Origin: Fluviicola sp.
Lineage (GTDB): Bacteria > Bacteroidota > Bacteroidia > Flavobacteriales_D > Crocinitomicaceae
NCBI GenBank assembly: GCA_002734085.1
Contig: NVXV01000017.1
Span: 1-64,000, forward strand
Length of the DNA: 64,000 bases
Reading direction: 5' to 3'
The notes below the pieces were generated by a model. The model searched no databases. It saw only the letters and a list, made by a program, of their open reading frames with translations, and had not been told where the DNA came from. The position numbers and the translations under genes are program-made. The stretch's first letter is position 1. Every line of letters starts with the position of its first letter. This document shows, piece after piece, positions 8,295 through 16,782 of the stretch.

Positions 8295-9524
8295 ATGATA
8301 AAAGAGAAAGTTGATGTTCTTGTGATTGGTGCCGGTCCTTCCGGATGTGTTTCTTCTGCTTATCTAAACAAAAACGGAGTGAATGTAAAAGTTGTCGAAA
8401 AGACTAAGTTCCCTAGACCTGTAGTCGGCGAAAGTTTTATTCCAAGAGTAATGGACCATTTTGAGGAAGTCGGTTTGATCCCTGCAATTGAAAAAGTTGG
8501 TTTTGAAAAGAAATGGGGAGCTCGTTTTATTCGAGGTGAAGAAAAATGTGTTTTTGACTTTAGTAAAAAATATGGTGAAGGTTGGGATTGGACATGGCAA
8601 GTTCCTCGCGCTGAATTTGACAATGTTGTAGCAGAAGAAGTGCAGCGGCAAGGTGTTGAAATAGAATTTCAATCCGAAGTTATTGACGTTAAGTTTGACG
8701 GAAGTAACTCAACTTCTATTATAAGAGATGTTGATGGTCAAATTAAAGAAATTGAAGCTAAATTTATCATAGACTCAAGTGGTTTCGGTAGAGTTTTACC
8801 TAAGTTACTTAATTTAGATGCACCATCTTCTGTTTCTGGACACTCTTCTATTTTTGCCCATGTAAAAGATATAAATAGACCTGACAACGAACATGGAACT
8901 TTAATTACATTTGATATAATTGAAACCGAAGTTTGGTTATGGGTGATTCCATTTTCAAATGGAAATACTAGTATTGGTGTTGTAGGACCAACGGAATATA
9001 TAGAGGGTCTTTCTCCTAAAGGTGATTCTGTTGAAGCACTCAGAAAAGTAATTGGAAGTTCTGATTTTTATCGAGATCGATTTATTGATTTAGACTTTCT
9101 ATTTAATCCTGTACTCTTGAAAAACTATTCGTGTTCAGTAAAGCAATTGTATGGTGATGGATTTGCTTTGACAGGAAATAGTTCAGAATTTCTTGATCCA
9201 GTATTTTCTTCGGGTGTGGCGTTTGCTACAGAATCGGGGATGCTTGCTGCAAAACTTATCACTCGACAGCTTAATGGTGAGAAAGTCGATTGGGAAGTAG
9301 AGTACACTGGGTATATGAAGAAAGGAATCAATGTTTTTTCTACATATGTAAAAGAATGGTATACTGGAAACCTTCAAAAACTGTTCTTTCACCAACCTGC
9401 AAATGCTGATGTAAAGGAAAAAATATGCGCAGTACTTGCTGGGTATGTTTGGGATGAGTCAAATCCTTTCGTTAAAAAACATGATCGAGTAATTAAGAAC
9501 ATGGCCTATACAATTGAAATGTAA
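8295..9524 (+). CDS. Flavin-dependent halogenase-like oxidoreductase
   Basis: A 409-residue FAD protein with GAGPSG at residues 12-17 and the halogenase hallmark WxWxIP (W214, W216, I218, P219). A lysine at K72/K73 in a GFEKKWGARF segment sits where phenolic and pyrrole halogenases have their catalytic Lys. Some flexirubins are known to carry chlorine on the aryl ring, so ring chlorination is the favoured role. Geranylgeranyl-reductase-type flavoproteins share the fold, but normally lack WxWxIP. A separate flavin reductase would be needed and is not seen in the cluster. First gene of the rightward unit. Confidence 0.78.
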   Translation: MIKEKVDVLVIGAGPSGCVSSAYLNKNGVNVKVVEKTKFPRPVVGESFIPRVMDHFEEVGLIPAIEKVGFEKKWGARFIRGEEKCVFDFSKKYGEGWDWTWQVPRAEFDNVVAEEVQRQGVEIEFQSEVIDVKFDGSNSTSIIRDVDGQIKEIEAKFIIDSSGFGRVLPKLLNLDAPSSVSGHSSIFAHVKDINRPDNEHGTLITFDIIETEVWLWVIPFSNGNTSIGVVGPTEYIEGLSPKGDSVEALRKVIGSSDFYRDRFIDLDFLFNPVLLKNYSCSVKQLYGDGFALTGNSSEFLDPVFSSGVAFATESGMLAAKLITRQLNGEKVDWEVEYTGYMKKGINVFSTYVKEWYTGNLQKLFFHQPANADVKEKICAVLAGYVWDESNPFVKKHDRVIKNMAYTIEM

Positions 9525-9566
9525 CGTTAAAGTACATTTATATAATTATACATAATAATATCGCTG

Positions 9567-9938
9567 ATGCTCCTAGAAAATTTTTATAAAGTAGAGAAAA
9601 TAGATAACTTAGATTCTAATAAGTACGAAGCTTATATTCACCTAAATAAGGGTCACGATATATTCAAAGGTCATTTTCCAAATAATCCTATTACACCAGG
9701 TGTATGTATGGTGCAAATCATTAAAGACCTAACTTCACAAGTAAAGGGTGTGAATTTATCGCTTATTAGTTCTAATAACATCAAATTTATGGCTGTTATT
9801 AATCCTGTTAACAATCCAGGCCTCAGACTCTCATTGGAATTAAAAGACAACGAAGATGGCACGATTAGTGTAAAAAACATCACATATTTTGATGAAACTG
9901 TAGCATTAAAGATGAGCGCTATTTATAAAATTAAATAA
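9567..9938 (+). CDS. Hotdog-fold dehydratase-like protein with an active-site Gln
   Basis: A 123-residue single hotdog domain with the FabA/FabZ motif KGHFPNNPITPGV. H36 is at the position of FabZ's catalytic His. The residue 14 places further on, Glu in FabZ, is Gln50 here (VCMVQ). The N-terminal LPHR segment of FabZ is missing. It could be a partner subunit that supplies the His of a mixed active site with the two proteins at 30023-30463 and 30533-30958, which keep the Glu but lack the His. Placed between the halogenase-like gene and a small exported protein gene. Confidence 0.8.
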   Translation: MLLENFYKVEKIDNLDSNKYEAYIHLNKGHDIFKGHFPNNPITPGVCMVQIIKDLTSQVKGVNLSLISSNNIKFMAVINPVNNPGLRLSLELKDNEDGTISVKNITYFDETVALKMSAIYKIK

Positions 9939-9940
9939 CT

Positions 9941-10426
9941 GTGAAAAGTATATTATTAACACTTGTATTGTTCCTTTCTATCCCCTCAAACGAAATTAAT
10001 GAGATCAGGCTGGCATTCAAAGATGCTAGTAAAAATGAAGAGAACGCTAGAGCTTTTTATGATCTTGTTAAGTCTGAAAAATACAGTGATGAGGTACTTT
10101 ATACTGCCTATAATGGAGCGTCGGAGGTGATATTATCCAAGTATATTGATGGAAGCATGGAAAAGTTGAAATACTTTAAGCAAGGTGCTAAAAAAATTGA
10201 TAAAGCTGTAGACCAGGATGAAATGAATATTGAAGTTCGATTTGTCAGATTAGTAATCCAGATGAATACTCCTGAATTTTTGAATTACAATGAAAATATA
10301 GATGAAGATAAAGAGTACTTATTAAACCATTACTCTAATTGTTCAAACAGTATTAAGAAAATGATAAGTGAGTATGTAAGTATGTCTGACTCATTTTCAA
10401 CAGAGGAAAAAAAACAATTAAAATAA
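9941..10426 (+). CDS. Small exported protein of unknown function
   Basis: A 161-residue protein with an apparent GTG start at 9941, 2 nt after the preceding stop, and an N-terminal signal peptide (KSILLTLVLFLSIPS). The rest is largely helical and charged (rich in Asp, Glu, Lys), without motifs I recognise. The tight packing, 2 nt after the hotdog gene and directly against the glycosyltransferase gene, makes it part of the rightward pigment operon. A periplasmic accessory role in pigment export is only a guess from the context. Confidence 0.78.
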   Translation: MKSILLTLVLFLSIPSNEINEIRLAFKDASKNEENARAFYDLVKSEKYSDEVLYTAYNGASEVILSKYIDGSMEKLKYFKQGAKKIDKAVDQDEMNIEVRFVRLVIQMNTPEFLNYNENIDEDKEYLLNHYSNCSNSIKKMISEYVSMSDSFSTEEKKQLK

Positions 10427-10432
10427 GTGATA

Positions 10433-11602
10433 ATGCAGGAAGGCCAAGCTAACAGTCTTAAATGTTGCGTTATTATCCCAACCTATAACAATCAAAATAC
10501 GCTTAAAAGAGTCCTTGATGGAGTGCTGAAGATTACAGATAAGGTAATAATTGTTAACGATGGTTCAACAGACGATACTAAATCTATATTAGCTCAATAT
10601 AAAGATGTTGAGCAGATTCACTTCAAAAAAAATATTGGTAAAGGGTTTGCGCTAAGAAAAGGATTTGAAAAAGCCCTTGACTTAGACTATAGTCATGCGA
10701 TTACCATTGATTCGGACGGCCAGCATTATCCTGAAGATATTCTCCTTTTTTTAGAATTCGTAAAAGACCAACCTGAAACATTAGTGATCGGCTCAAGAAA
10801 TATGAATCAAGAGGGAGTGCCAAATAAAAGTAGTTTTGGAAATAAATTTTCGAATTTTTGGTTTTGGTTTGAAACGGGGCTCAGTTTAAAGGATACCCAG
10901 TCAGGTTTTCGACTTTATCCGATTAAAAAAATGCCGAAATCATGGTTCACTAAAAAGTTTGAATTTGAAATTGAAGTAATTGTAAGAAGCGCGTGGAAAG
11001 GTATTAATGTTTGTAATATTCCAATACAAATAAAATACGATCCGGAAGAAAGAGTATCTCATTTCAGACCATTCAAAGATTTTTCGAGAATTAGTGTTTT
11101 GAACACTATACTCGTCTTGATTGCGATATTCTATATCAAACCTCGCGACTTTTTTAATCGATTCAAAAAAAAAAGCCTACGTGATTTTTTTATAGAAGAT
11201 GTTGTCGGAAGTAATGATAGCCCAAAAGTTAAGTCAACTTCTATATCGTTAGGTGTATTTATTGGCATCATTCCGATCTGGGGTTTTCAAACGATAACCG
11301 TAATTTTCTTAGCAATAACCTTTAGACTCAACAAACTGTTAGCATTTGCTGGTTCAAATATCAGTATCCCACCTATGATTCCAATTATCGTTTTCGCTTC
11401 TCTTAAAATAGGAGGGCTAGTCTTGAATAATGACGTCCCAGAAAATGAGATAGGTAATGGATTTAATTTTGGAAATCATTTGCTCGAGTACATTGTCGGC
11501 AGCTTTATTTTAGCGACCTTGTCGGCAATTTCAATCTGGTTTATTAGTTATTTTTTACTTTTAAAAATTGAAAGAAAATCATTGAAAAAAGATGACGAAT
11601 AG
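10433..11602 (+). CDS. Family 2 glycosyltransferase with C-terminal DUF2062 domain
   Basis: The N-terminal GT-A domain (residues about 10-220) has IIPTYNN, VNDGSTDDT and the metal/sugar-nucleotide DxD motif in TIDSDGQHYPED. The C-terminal 120 residues form a DUF2062 membrane domain (GVFIGIIPIWGFQT and further hydrophobic segments). I choose the ATG at 10433; a GTG at 10427 would add two residues. Such GT2-DUF2062 proteins occur in aryl polyene/flexirubin clusters and may glycosylate a lipid anchor or act as a dolichol-phosphate-mannose-synthase-like enzyme. The donor is unknown. It overlaps the next gene by 11 nt. Confidence 0.85.
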   Translation: MQEGQANSLKCCVIIPTYNNQNTLKRVLDGVLKITDKVIIVNDGSTDDTKSILAQYKDVEQIHFKKNIGKGFALRKGFEKALDLDYSHAITIDSDGQHYPEDILLFLEFVKDQPETLVIGSRNMNQEGVPNKSSFGNKFSNFWFWFETGLSLKDTQSGFRLYPIKKMPKSWFTKKFEFEIEVIVRSAWKGINVCNIPIQIKYDPEERVSHFRPFKDFSRISVLNTILVLIAIFYIKPRDFFNRFKKKSLRDFFIEDVVGSNDSPKVKSTSISLGVFIGIIPIWGFQTITVIFLAITFRLNKLLAFAGSNISIPPMIPIIVFASLKIGGLVLNNDVPENEIGNGFNFGNHLLEYIVGSFILATLSAISIWFISYFLLLKIERKSLKKDDE

Positions 11603-14600
11603 CTTTGTTGAAATATATGCTAAAGTAAAGAAGGCGAAAATTTTATTTTTTTCTTTGATATCCTTATTCCTTGCGGGGTGTTTTTATGTTGCTACTAAAA
11701 TTAATTTTGAAGAGGACATTACGCGGATTATCCCGAAAGGTGAGAAAAATGATATTACTGCAAAAGTCCTCCAACAATTAAATTTCTCGGACAAGATAAC
11801 AGTTATGATCGAGGCCAAGAATGAGTCCTCAAAAGAGAAGTTGTCCTCTGTCGCCAATGACTTTTTAGATACGGTTACTTACTATGATGAATACATAAAG
11901 GACATTCAAGGGAGTGTTGATAATGAGCAGATTGATGAAACTTTTGAATTTGTTTATAACAATCTGCCTTTATTTTTAGAAGATGTAGACTACTCAAAAA
12001 TAAAAAACAAATTAAGACCGGATAGCATTCGAAATACGATGCAACAAAATTACAACACCCTGATCTCTCCAACGGGTATTGTTGCTAAAAAATTCATTCT
12101 TAATGATCCACTAGGATTATCGTTTATCGGGTTAGAAAAACTTAGAAAAATAGGCATCTCGAAAGACTTTAAACTTAATGATGGTTTTGTATCAACATTA
12201 GATGGGAAGACCTTATTACTTTTTATAACACCTGTATACCCAGGTACAGACACTGAGCACAACGAAGCATTTGTAAATGAACTTTATGCTATTCAAGACT
12301 TAATTAATTCAGAGCACGATGGAGAAATTAAACTAACTTATTTTGGTTCTCCTTTTATTGCACTAGCAAATGCACGCCAAATAAAGTCTGACATTCAAAG
12401 CACTGTACTTATTTCGTTGGGAATCTTAATGCTAATTCTTATACTGTTTTATAGGAAGCTATATATCCCAGTAATTTTATTTATTCCTGCACTTTGCGGT
12501 GGATTAGTATCCTTAGCAGTTATGTATTTTTTAAAAGATTCGATTTCTGCAATTTCAATTAGTATTGGTGGTGTTTTACTGGGAATAACAATAGATTACT
12601 CCTTGCACATCATTACGCATTATCGTGAGCAAACGGATATAAACACATTGTACAAACACATCACGAAACCGATTTTAACCAGTAGTATAACTACCTCTGT
12701 TGCTTTTTTGTGTTTGATTTTTGTAAACTCTGAAGTACTCAGAGATCTTGGGATTTTCGCTTCGATTAGTGTAATTATTTCCGCAGTAGCTTCACTCATT
12801 ATTATTCCACAACTATATAAACCTAAAACAGAAAGAACCAATAATATTATTGACCGATTTGCAAATTATAAGTTTCACAGAAATAAGGTGCTAATAGCGC
12901 TTTGTCTCGCAGCAATTATCATCGGTGTATTTACCTTTTCAAAGGTCACTTTTAATAATAATATTGCAGACTTAAATTTCGTTCCCCAACCAATGAAAGA
13001 GTCTGAAAAACAGTTGGAAAACTTGGGAAGTATTGGTGCGAAAAGTATCTATTTATCTGTTTATGATACTGAAATTGAAGGGATACTTGATAAAAATAAT
13101 GACTTAGCATCACAGCTAAAAAAATTAAAAGATGAAGACCTGATAGAGGATTATACTTCACTAGGAAATGTTGTTTTGTCGAAGAAAACTCAGCGGGAGC
13201 GGATTCAGAAATGGAATTCGTTTTGGAGCGAGAATTCAGAGGATTCAGTCATAAACCGTGTAAATAGATCGGCCACAGATTTAGGTTTTAATTCAGATGC
13301 ATTTAAATCACTAGAAACCCTGCTTGAAAAAGATTTTAAGCCTATATCTCTAAAGGAATATGATAGTTTAGAAACTCTATTTATTGATGAGTTTTTGACT
13401 AATAAAGCGGGGTTTTTGACATTTTCTTCCATCTTAAAAATTGATAAAGACAATCGAGAAAAAGTAATTGAAGAGCTGGAAAGTGAAGACGTTGTTTTAA
13501 TTGATCGTAAACATTTAAATGAGCAATTTTTAGGACAGCTCAAAAATGACTTTGGCAATCTGATGAACTACTCCTTTATCGCTGTATTCATAATACTTTT
13601 AATCTTTTTTAGAAGGCTTGAATTGGCTTTAGTCAGTATGGTTCCAATTGTTTTAACAGGATTAGTTACTGCTGGAGCCATGTATCTATTAGACTTAGAA
13701 TTAAATATATTTAGTACGATTGTAACTACGTTGATTTTAGGCTTAGGGATTGACTTTAGTATATTTATGACTAGTGGACTTCAACAAAAGTATACTACAG
13801 GAGTAAACCAACTTAGAACTTACAGAACTTCTATTTTACTTGCTGTAATTACTACCGTTTTAGCCTTAGGAGCACTTATATTTGCTGAACATCCTGCTTT
13901 AAAGTCGATATCGCTTGTGTCCTTAATTGGGATATTATCAGCCATGATTATCACTTTCGTTTTCTATCCAGTAGTGTTTAGCATCTGTATAGAAAAAAGA
14001 CCAAGTAAAGGGAAGTCGCCAATAACACTGAGACTTTTTATTACAGCGATTTTATCCTTTTTCTACTATGGTTTTGGTGGGGTTATGTACTCGATTCTAG
14101 GGATGATAATTGTTCCTATTCTTCCCATGAAAAAGGAAAGAAAAATGAGAGTTTATAGGAAAGTAATAGCGAAATTTCTTATGTCTGTTATGTACTCTAA
14201 CTATGGCATAAAGAATAGAGTGAAAAATCCGCACAATGAGAAGTTTGAGAAACCAGCAATTATAATTCCGAACCATACTTCTTTCTTAGATACATTATCG
14301 ATGGGATTACTAGGAACTGAGTTTATCTTTTTGGTTAATGATTGGGTGTATAAATCACCTATCTTCGGAAAAGCTGTACAGATGGCGGGTTATTATCCAG
14401 TTTCTAAAGGGCTTGAAGGAGGCGAAGAGAAATTAATGGAGTTTGTTGAAAAGGGATATTCATTAATCATTTTCCCAGAAGGGACTCGTTCAATGTCTGG
14501 AGATATAGGACGTTTTCATAAAGGCGCTTTTCATTTAGCGAAGAAGTATAATATTGATATTGTTCCTTTATATGTTCATGGGAATCATAATTTATTACCC

Positions 14601-15251
14601 AAGGGAGATTTTATTATTTATGATGGAATCCATACCATGGAAATCGGTAAGAGAATAAAGTTTAATGAAAAGACTGAACATGGCGATGTACGGTCAATAA
14701 CAAGATCGATTAGTTCTGATTTTAAAAATAAATATCAGGAAATTCGTTATTCACTAGAAGACGAAAATTATTTCAAACAAAAAATTGAACTCAACTTTTT
14801 ATATAAAGCCCCAGATGTAGTGAAGTTAGCCAGAAAAGAGTTTAAAAATAATAAACACTTATACTATGCATTGAACCCTCATATTCCTAATAAAATGAAT
14901 ATACTAAGAATTGGAGATGATCTTGGAATTTGGGATTTAATGCTGGTTTTGCAACAAACTAAAAGAAAAGTTGTTTCCTATATTGAAAATGAGGAATATA
15001 GAAATGTGGCAGCGCAAAGTTATCTTTTGAAGTCGAAATCTATCGAGTATACGAATGACTATAGTCAAAAGGCGGATATTGTATTAATTACTGCTAATTT
15101 TGCAGAAGAAAAGATAATGAAAATTGTAGCAGAGCATAGCTATAAAGAAATAGTTGTCGTTAATAATATGTTTAATTATAAGCTTTTAGTTAAATTTAAT
15201 TACGATATAAAAATTGAAGACACTAACTTTGTCATCTTAAAGAAATCATAA
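11592..15251 (+). CDS. MMPL/RND-type exporter fused to a PlsC acyltransferase and a C-terminal Rossmann-like tail
   Basis: This 1219-residue protein has three parts. Residues 1-850 are an MMPL/RND transporter: TM1 near 15-35, an exported loop, a TM bundle about 270-410, TM near 433-452, a second loop, a bundle about 655-800, and a hydrophobic linker to about 850. Residues about 865-1060 are a PlsC/AGPAT domain with HxxxxD (H895-D900, NHTSFLD) and FPEGTR (961-966). The last about 150 residues contain ILRIGDDLGIWDL and look like a degenerate SAM-methyltransferase Rossmann fold. It probably extracts and exports a lipid-like pigment while acylating something at the membrane. Aryl polyene clusters also encode MMPL exporters and acyltransferases. 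Confidence 0.85.
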   Translation: MTNSFVEIYAKVKKAKILFFSLISLFLAGCFYVATKINFEEDITRIIPKGEKNDITAKVLQQLNFSDKITVMIEAKNESSKEKLSSVANDFLDTVTYYDEYIKDIQGSVDNEQIDETFEFVYNNLPLFLEDVDYSKIKNKLRPDSIRNTMQQNYNTLISPTGIVAKKFILNDPLGLSFIGLEKLRKIGISKDFKLNDGFVSTLDGKTLLLFITPVYPGTDTEHNEAFVNELYAIQDLINSEHDGEIKLTYFGSPFIALANARQIKSDIQSTVLISLGILMLILILFYRKLYIPVILFIPALCGGLVSLAVMYFLKDSISAISISIGGVLLGITIDYSLHIITHYREQTDINTLYKHITKPILTSSITTSVAFLCLIFVNSEVLRDLGIFASISVIISAVASLIIIPQLYKPKTERTNNIIDRFANYKFHRNKVLIALCLAAIIIGVFTFSKVTFNNNIADLNFVPQPMKESEKQLENLGSIGAKSIYLSVYDTEIEGILDKNNDLASQLKKLKDEDLIEDYTSLGNVVLSKKTQRERIQKWNSFWSENSEDSVINRVNRSATDLGFNSDAFKSLETLLEKDFKPISLKEYDSLETLFIDEFLTNKAGFLTFSSILKIDKDNREKVIEELESEDVVLIDRKHLNEQFLGQLKNDFGNLMNYSFIAVFIILLIFFRRLELALVSMVPIVLTGLVTAGAMYLLDLELNIFSTIVTTLILGLGIDFSIFMTSGLQQKYTTGVNQLRTYRTSILLAVITTVLALGALIFAEHPALKSISLVSLIGILSAMIITFVFYPVVFSICIEKRPSKGKSPITLRLFITAILSFFYYGFGGVMYSILGMIIVPILPMKKERKMRVYRKVIAKFLMSVMYSNYGIKNRVKNPHNEKFEKPAIIIPNHTSFLDTLSMGLLGTEFIFLVNDWVYKSPIFGKAVQMAGYYPVSKGLEGGEEKLMEFVEKGYSLIIFPEGTRSMSGDIGRFHKGAFHLAKKYNIDIVPLYVHGNHNLLPKGDFIIYDGIHTMEIGKRIKFNEKTEHGDVRSITRSISSDFKNKYQEIRYSLEDENYFKQKIELNFLYKAPDVVKLARKEFKNNKHLYYALNPHIPNKMNILRIGDDLGIWDLMLVLQQTKRKVVSYIENEEYRNVAAQSYLLKSKSIEYTNDYSQKADIVLITANFAEEKIMKIVAEHSYKEIVVVNNMFNYKLLVKFNYDIKIEDTNFVILKKS

Positions 15252-15252
15252 T

Positions 15253-16782
15253 TTGGAAAAGAAATACGACGTTGTAATTATTGGTAGTGGAATGGGAGGT
15301 CTTGTTTCCTCTGTTTTGATGGCTAAAGAAGGTTATAAAGTGTGTGTGTTGGAAAAAAACAACCAATACGGAGGAAACCTGCAAACTTTTGTCAGAGACA
15401 AAACAATCTTCGATACAGGCGTTCATTATATTGGCGGTTTAGCGGAGGGACAAAATCTATATCAATACTTTAAGTATTTGGGGATAATGGATGATTTTAA
15501 GATTAAGCGTATGGATATGGACGCTTATGATTATATAACTTTTGATGGTGACGAAAACAAATACCCACACGCACAAGGGTATGATAATTTCGTAAATCAA
15601 CTAAGTAAATACTTTCCAAATGAAAAAGAAACACTTGAAAAGTATTGTGAAGAAGTAAGAAAAATTTGTGATTCATTTCCTTTATATAATTTGGAGAAAG
15701 GTTCCGCTTATAATGAAAAAACACTCTCAATTAATGCGAAGAACTTTTTCGATAAATTAACGGATAATGAATTGTTAAAAGCAGTACTTTCTGGTTCAAA
15801 TTCACTTTATGGTGGAAATGGGAAGACTACACCTCTATATGTGCATGCTCTTTCTGTAAATTCATATATTCAGAGCTCTTGGAGGTGTATTAATGGTGGA
15901 AGCCAACTGTCAAAACTGTTAGTTAAAGAGTTAAGAAAGTATGGCGGAGATATATTTAAACATCAAGAAGTTACTTCATTCAAGTTTGAAAATGATGTAT
16001 TATCTGGTGCTGAAACGAAAAAGGGAAATGTCTATTATGCGGATAAATTTATTTCAAATGTTGATTTGAAAGCTACCATTCGAATGGTAGGGGCAGACCG
16101 ATTTAGAAAGTCATTTTTCAAGCGAATTGATAGATTAGCGGTAACACCGGCAGCGTTTAGTATCTATATTGTTTTTAAGCCAGAATCTTTCCCTTATTTG
16201 AATCACAACTATTATCATTTTAAGGATAAAAAAATGGTTTGGTCTGCTACAGAATATGATCCGAAAAAATGGCCAGAAGGGTATATGGTTTCTATGGGTG
16301 TAAATAGTGAAGATCAAAAATGGGCAGAGAGTATGACCGCAATGACCTATATGCATTTTGATGAAGTTGAACAGTGGGCTCAAACTAAAAATACGGTTGC
16401 TGGAAAAGAAGATCGTGGCCCTGAATACGAAAAATTCAAACAAGATCACATCGAGTTGCTTCTAGATGAATTAGAATTAAAATTTCCTGATATTCGTTCT
16501 TGTATTCGTACCGTTCATGCTTCAACGCCGCTGTCTTATAGAGACTATATAGGAGGACAAAAAGGAAATATGTACGGTTATGAAAAAGATTCTGATAATC
16601 CAATGAAAACCTTTATTTCTCCGAAAACTAAAATACCGAACTTGTTTTTAACAGGTCAGAGCATAAATATGCATGGTATGTTAGGTGTTACAATCGGTGG
16701 CGTAGTAACGTGTTCTGAAATTCTTGGTAGAGATTATTTAATAAATAAAATCAATAGTGAGGTGAATGAAGAAGTACAGTAA
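15253..16782 (+). CDS. Second CrtI/retinol-saturase-like FAD oxidoreductase
   Basis: A 509-residue flavoprotein starting at a TTG 1 nt after the previous stop. GSGMGGLVSSVLMAKEGY near residues 11-28 is the FAD-binding motif, followed by VLEKNNQYGG. A C-terminal LTGQSINMHGMLGVTIGG segment is the second FAD contact. It is a distant relative of the 785-2437 protein. CrtI-type enzymes desaturate or saturate conjugated chains, so a role in adjusting the polyene or resorcinol side chain is plausible but unproven. The 3' end overlaps the next gene by 17 nt. Confidence 0.87.
   Translation: MEKKYDVVIIGSGMGGLVSSVLMAKEGYKVCVLEKNNQYGGNLQTFVRDKTIFDTGVHYIGGLAEGQNLYQYFKYLGIMDDFKIKRMDMDAYDYITFDGDENKYPHAQGYDNFVNQLSKYFPNEKETLEKYCEEVRKICDSFPLYNLEKGSAYNEKTLSINAKNFFDKLTDNELLKAVLSGSNSLYGGNGKTTPLYVHALSVNSYIQSSWRCINGGSQLSKLLVKELRKYGGDIFKHQEVTSFKFENDVLSGAETKKGNVYYADKFISNVDLKATIRMVGADRFRKSFFKRIDRLAVTPAAFSIYIVFKPESFPYLNHNYYHFKDKKMVWSATEYDPKKWPEGYMVSMGVNSEDQKWAESMTAMTYMHFDEVEQWAQTKNTVAGKEDRGPEYEKFKQDHIELLLDELELKFPDIRSCIRTVHASTPLSYRDYIGGQKGNMYGYEKDSDNPMKTFISPKTKIPNLFLTGQSINMHGMLGVTIGGVVTCSEILGRDYLINKINSEVNEEVQ

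Noticed and set aside
8360-8672. Minus-strand frames of 87-102 codons inside the halogenase-like gene
   Set aside because: Antisense to a clear FAD-enzyme frame, with low-complexity products.
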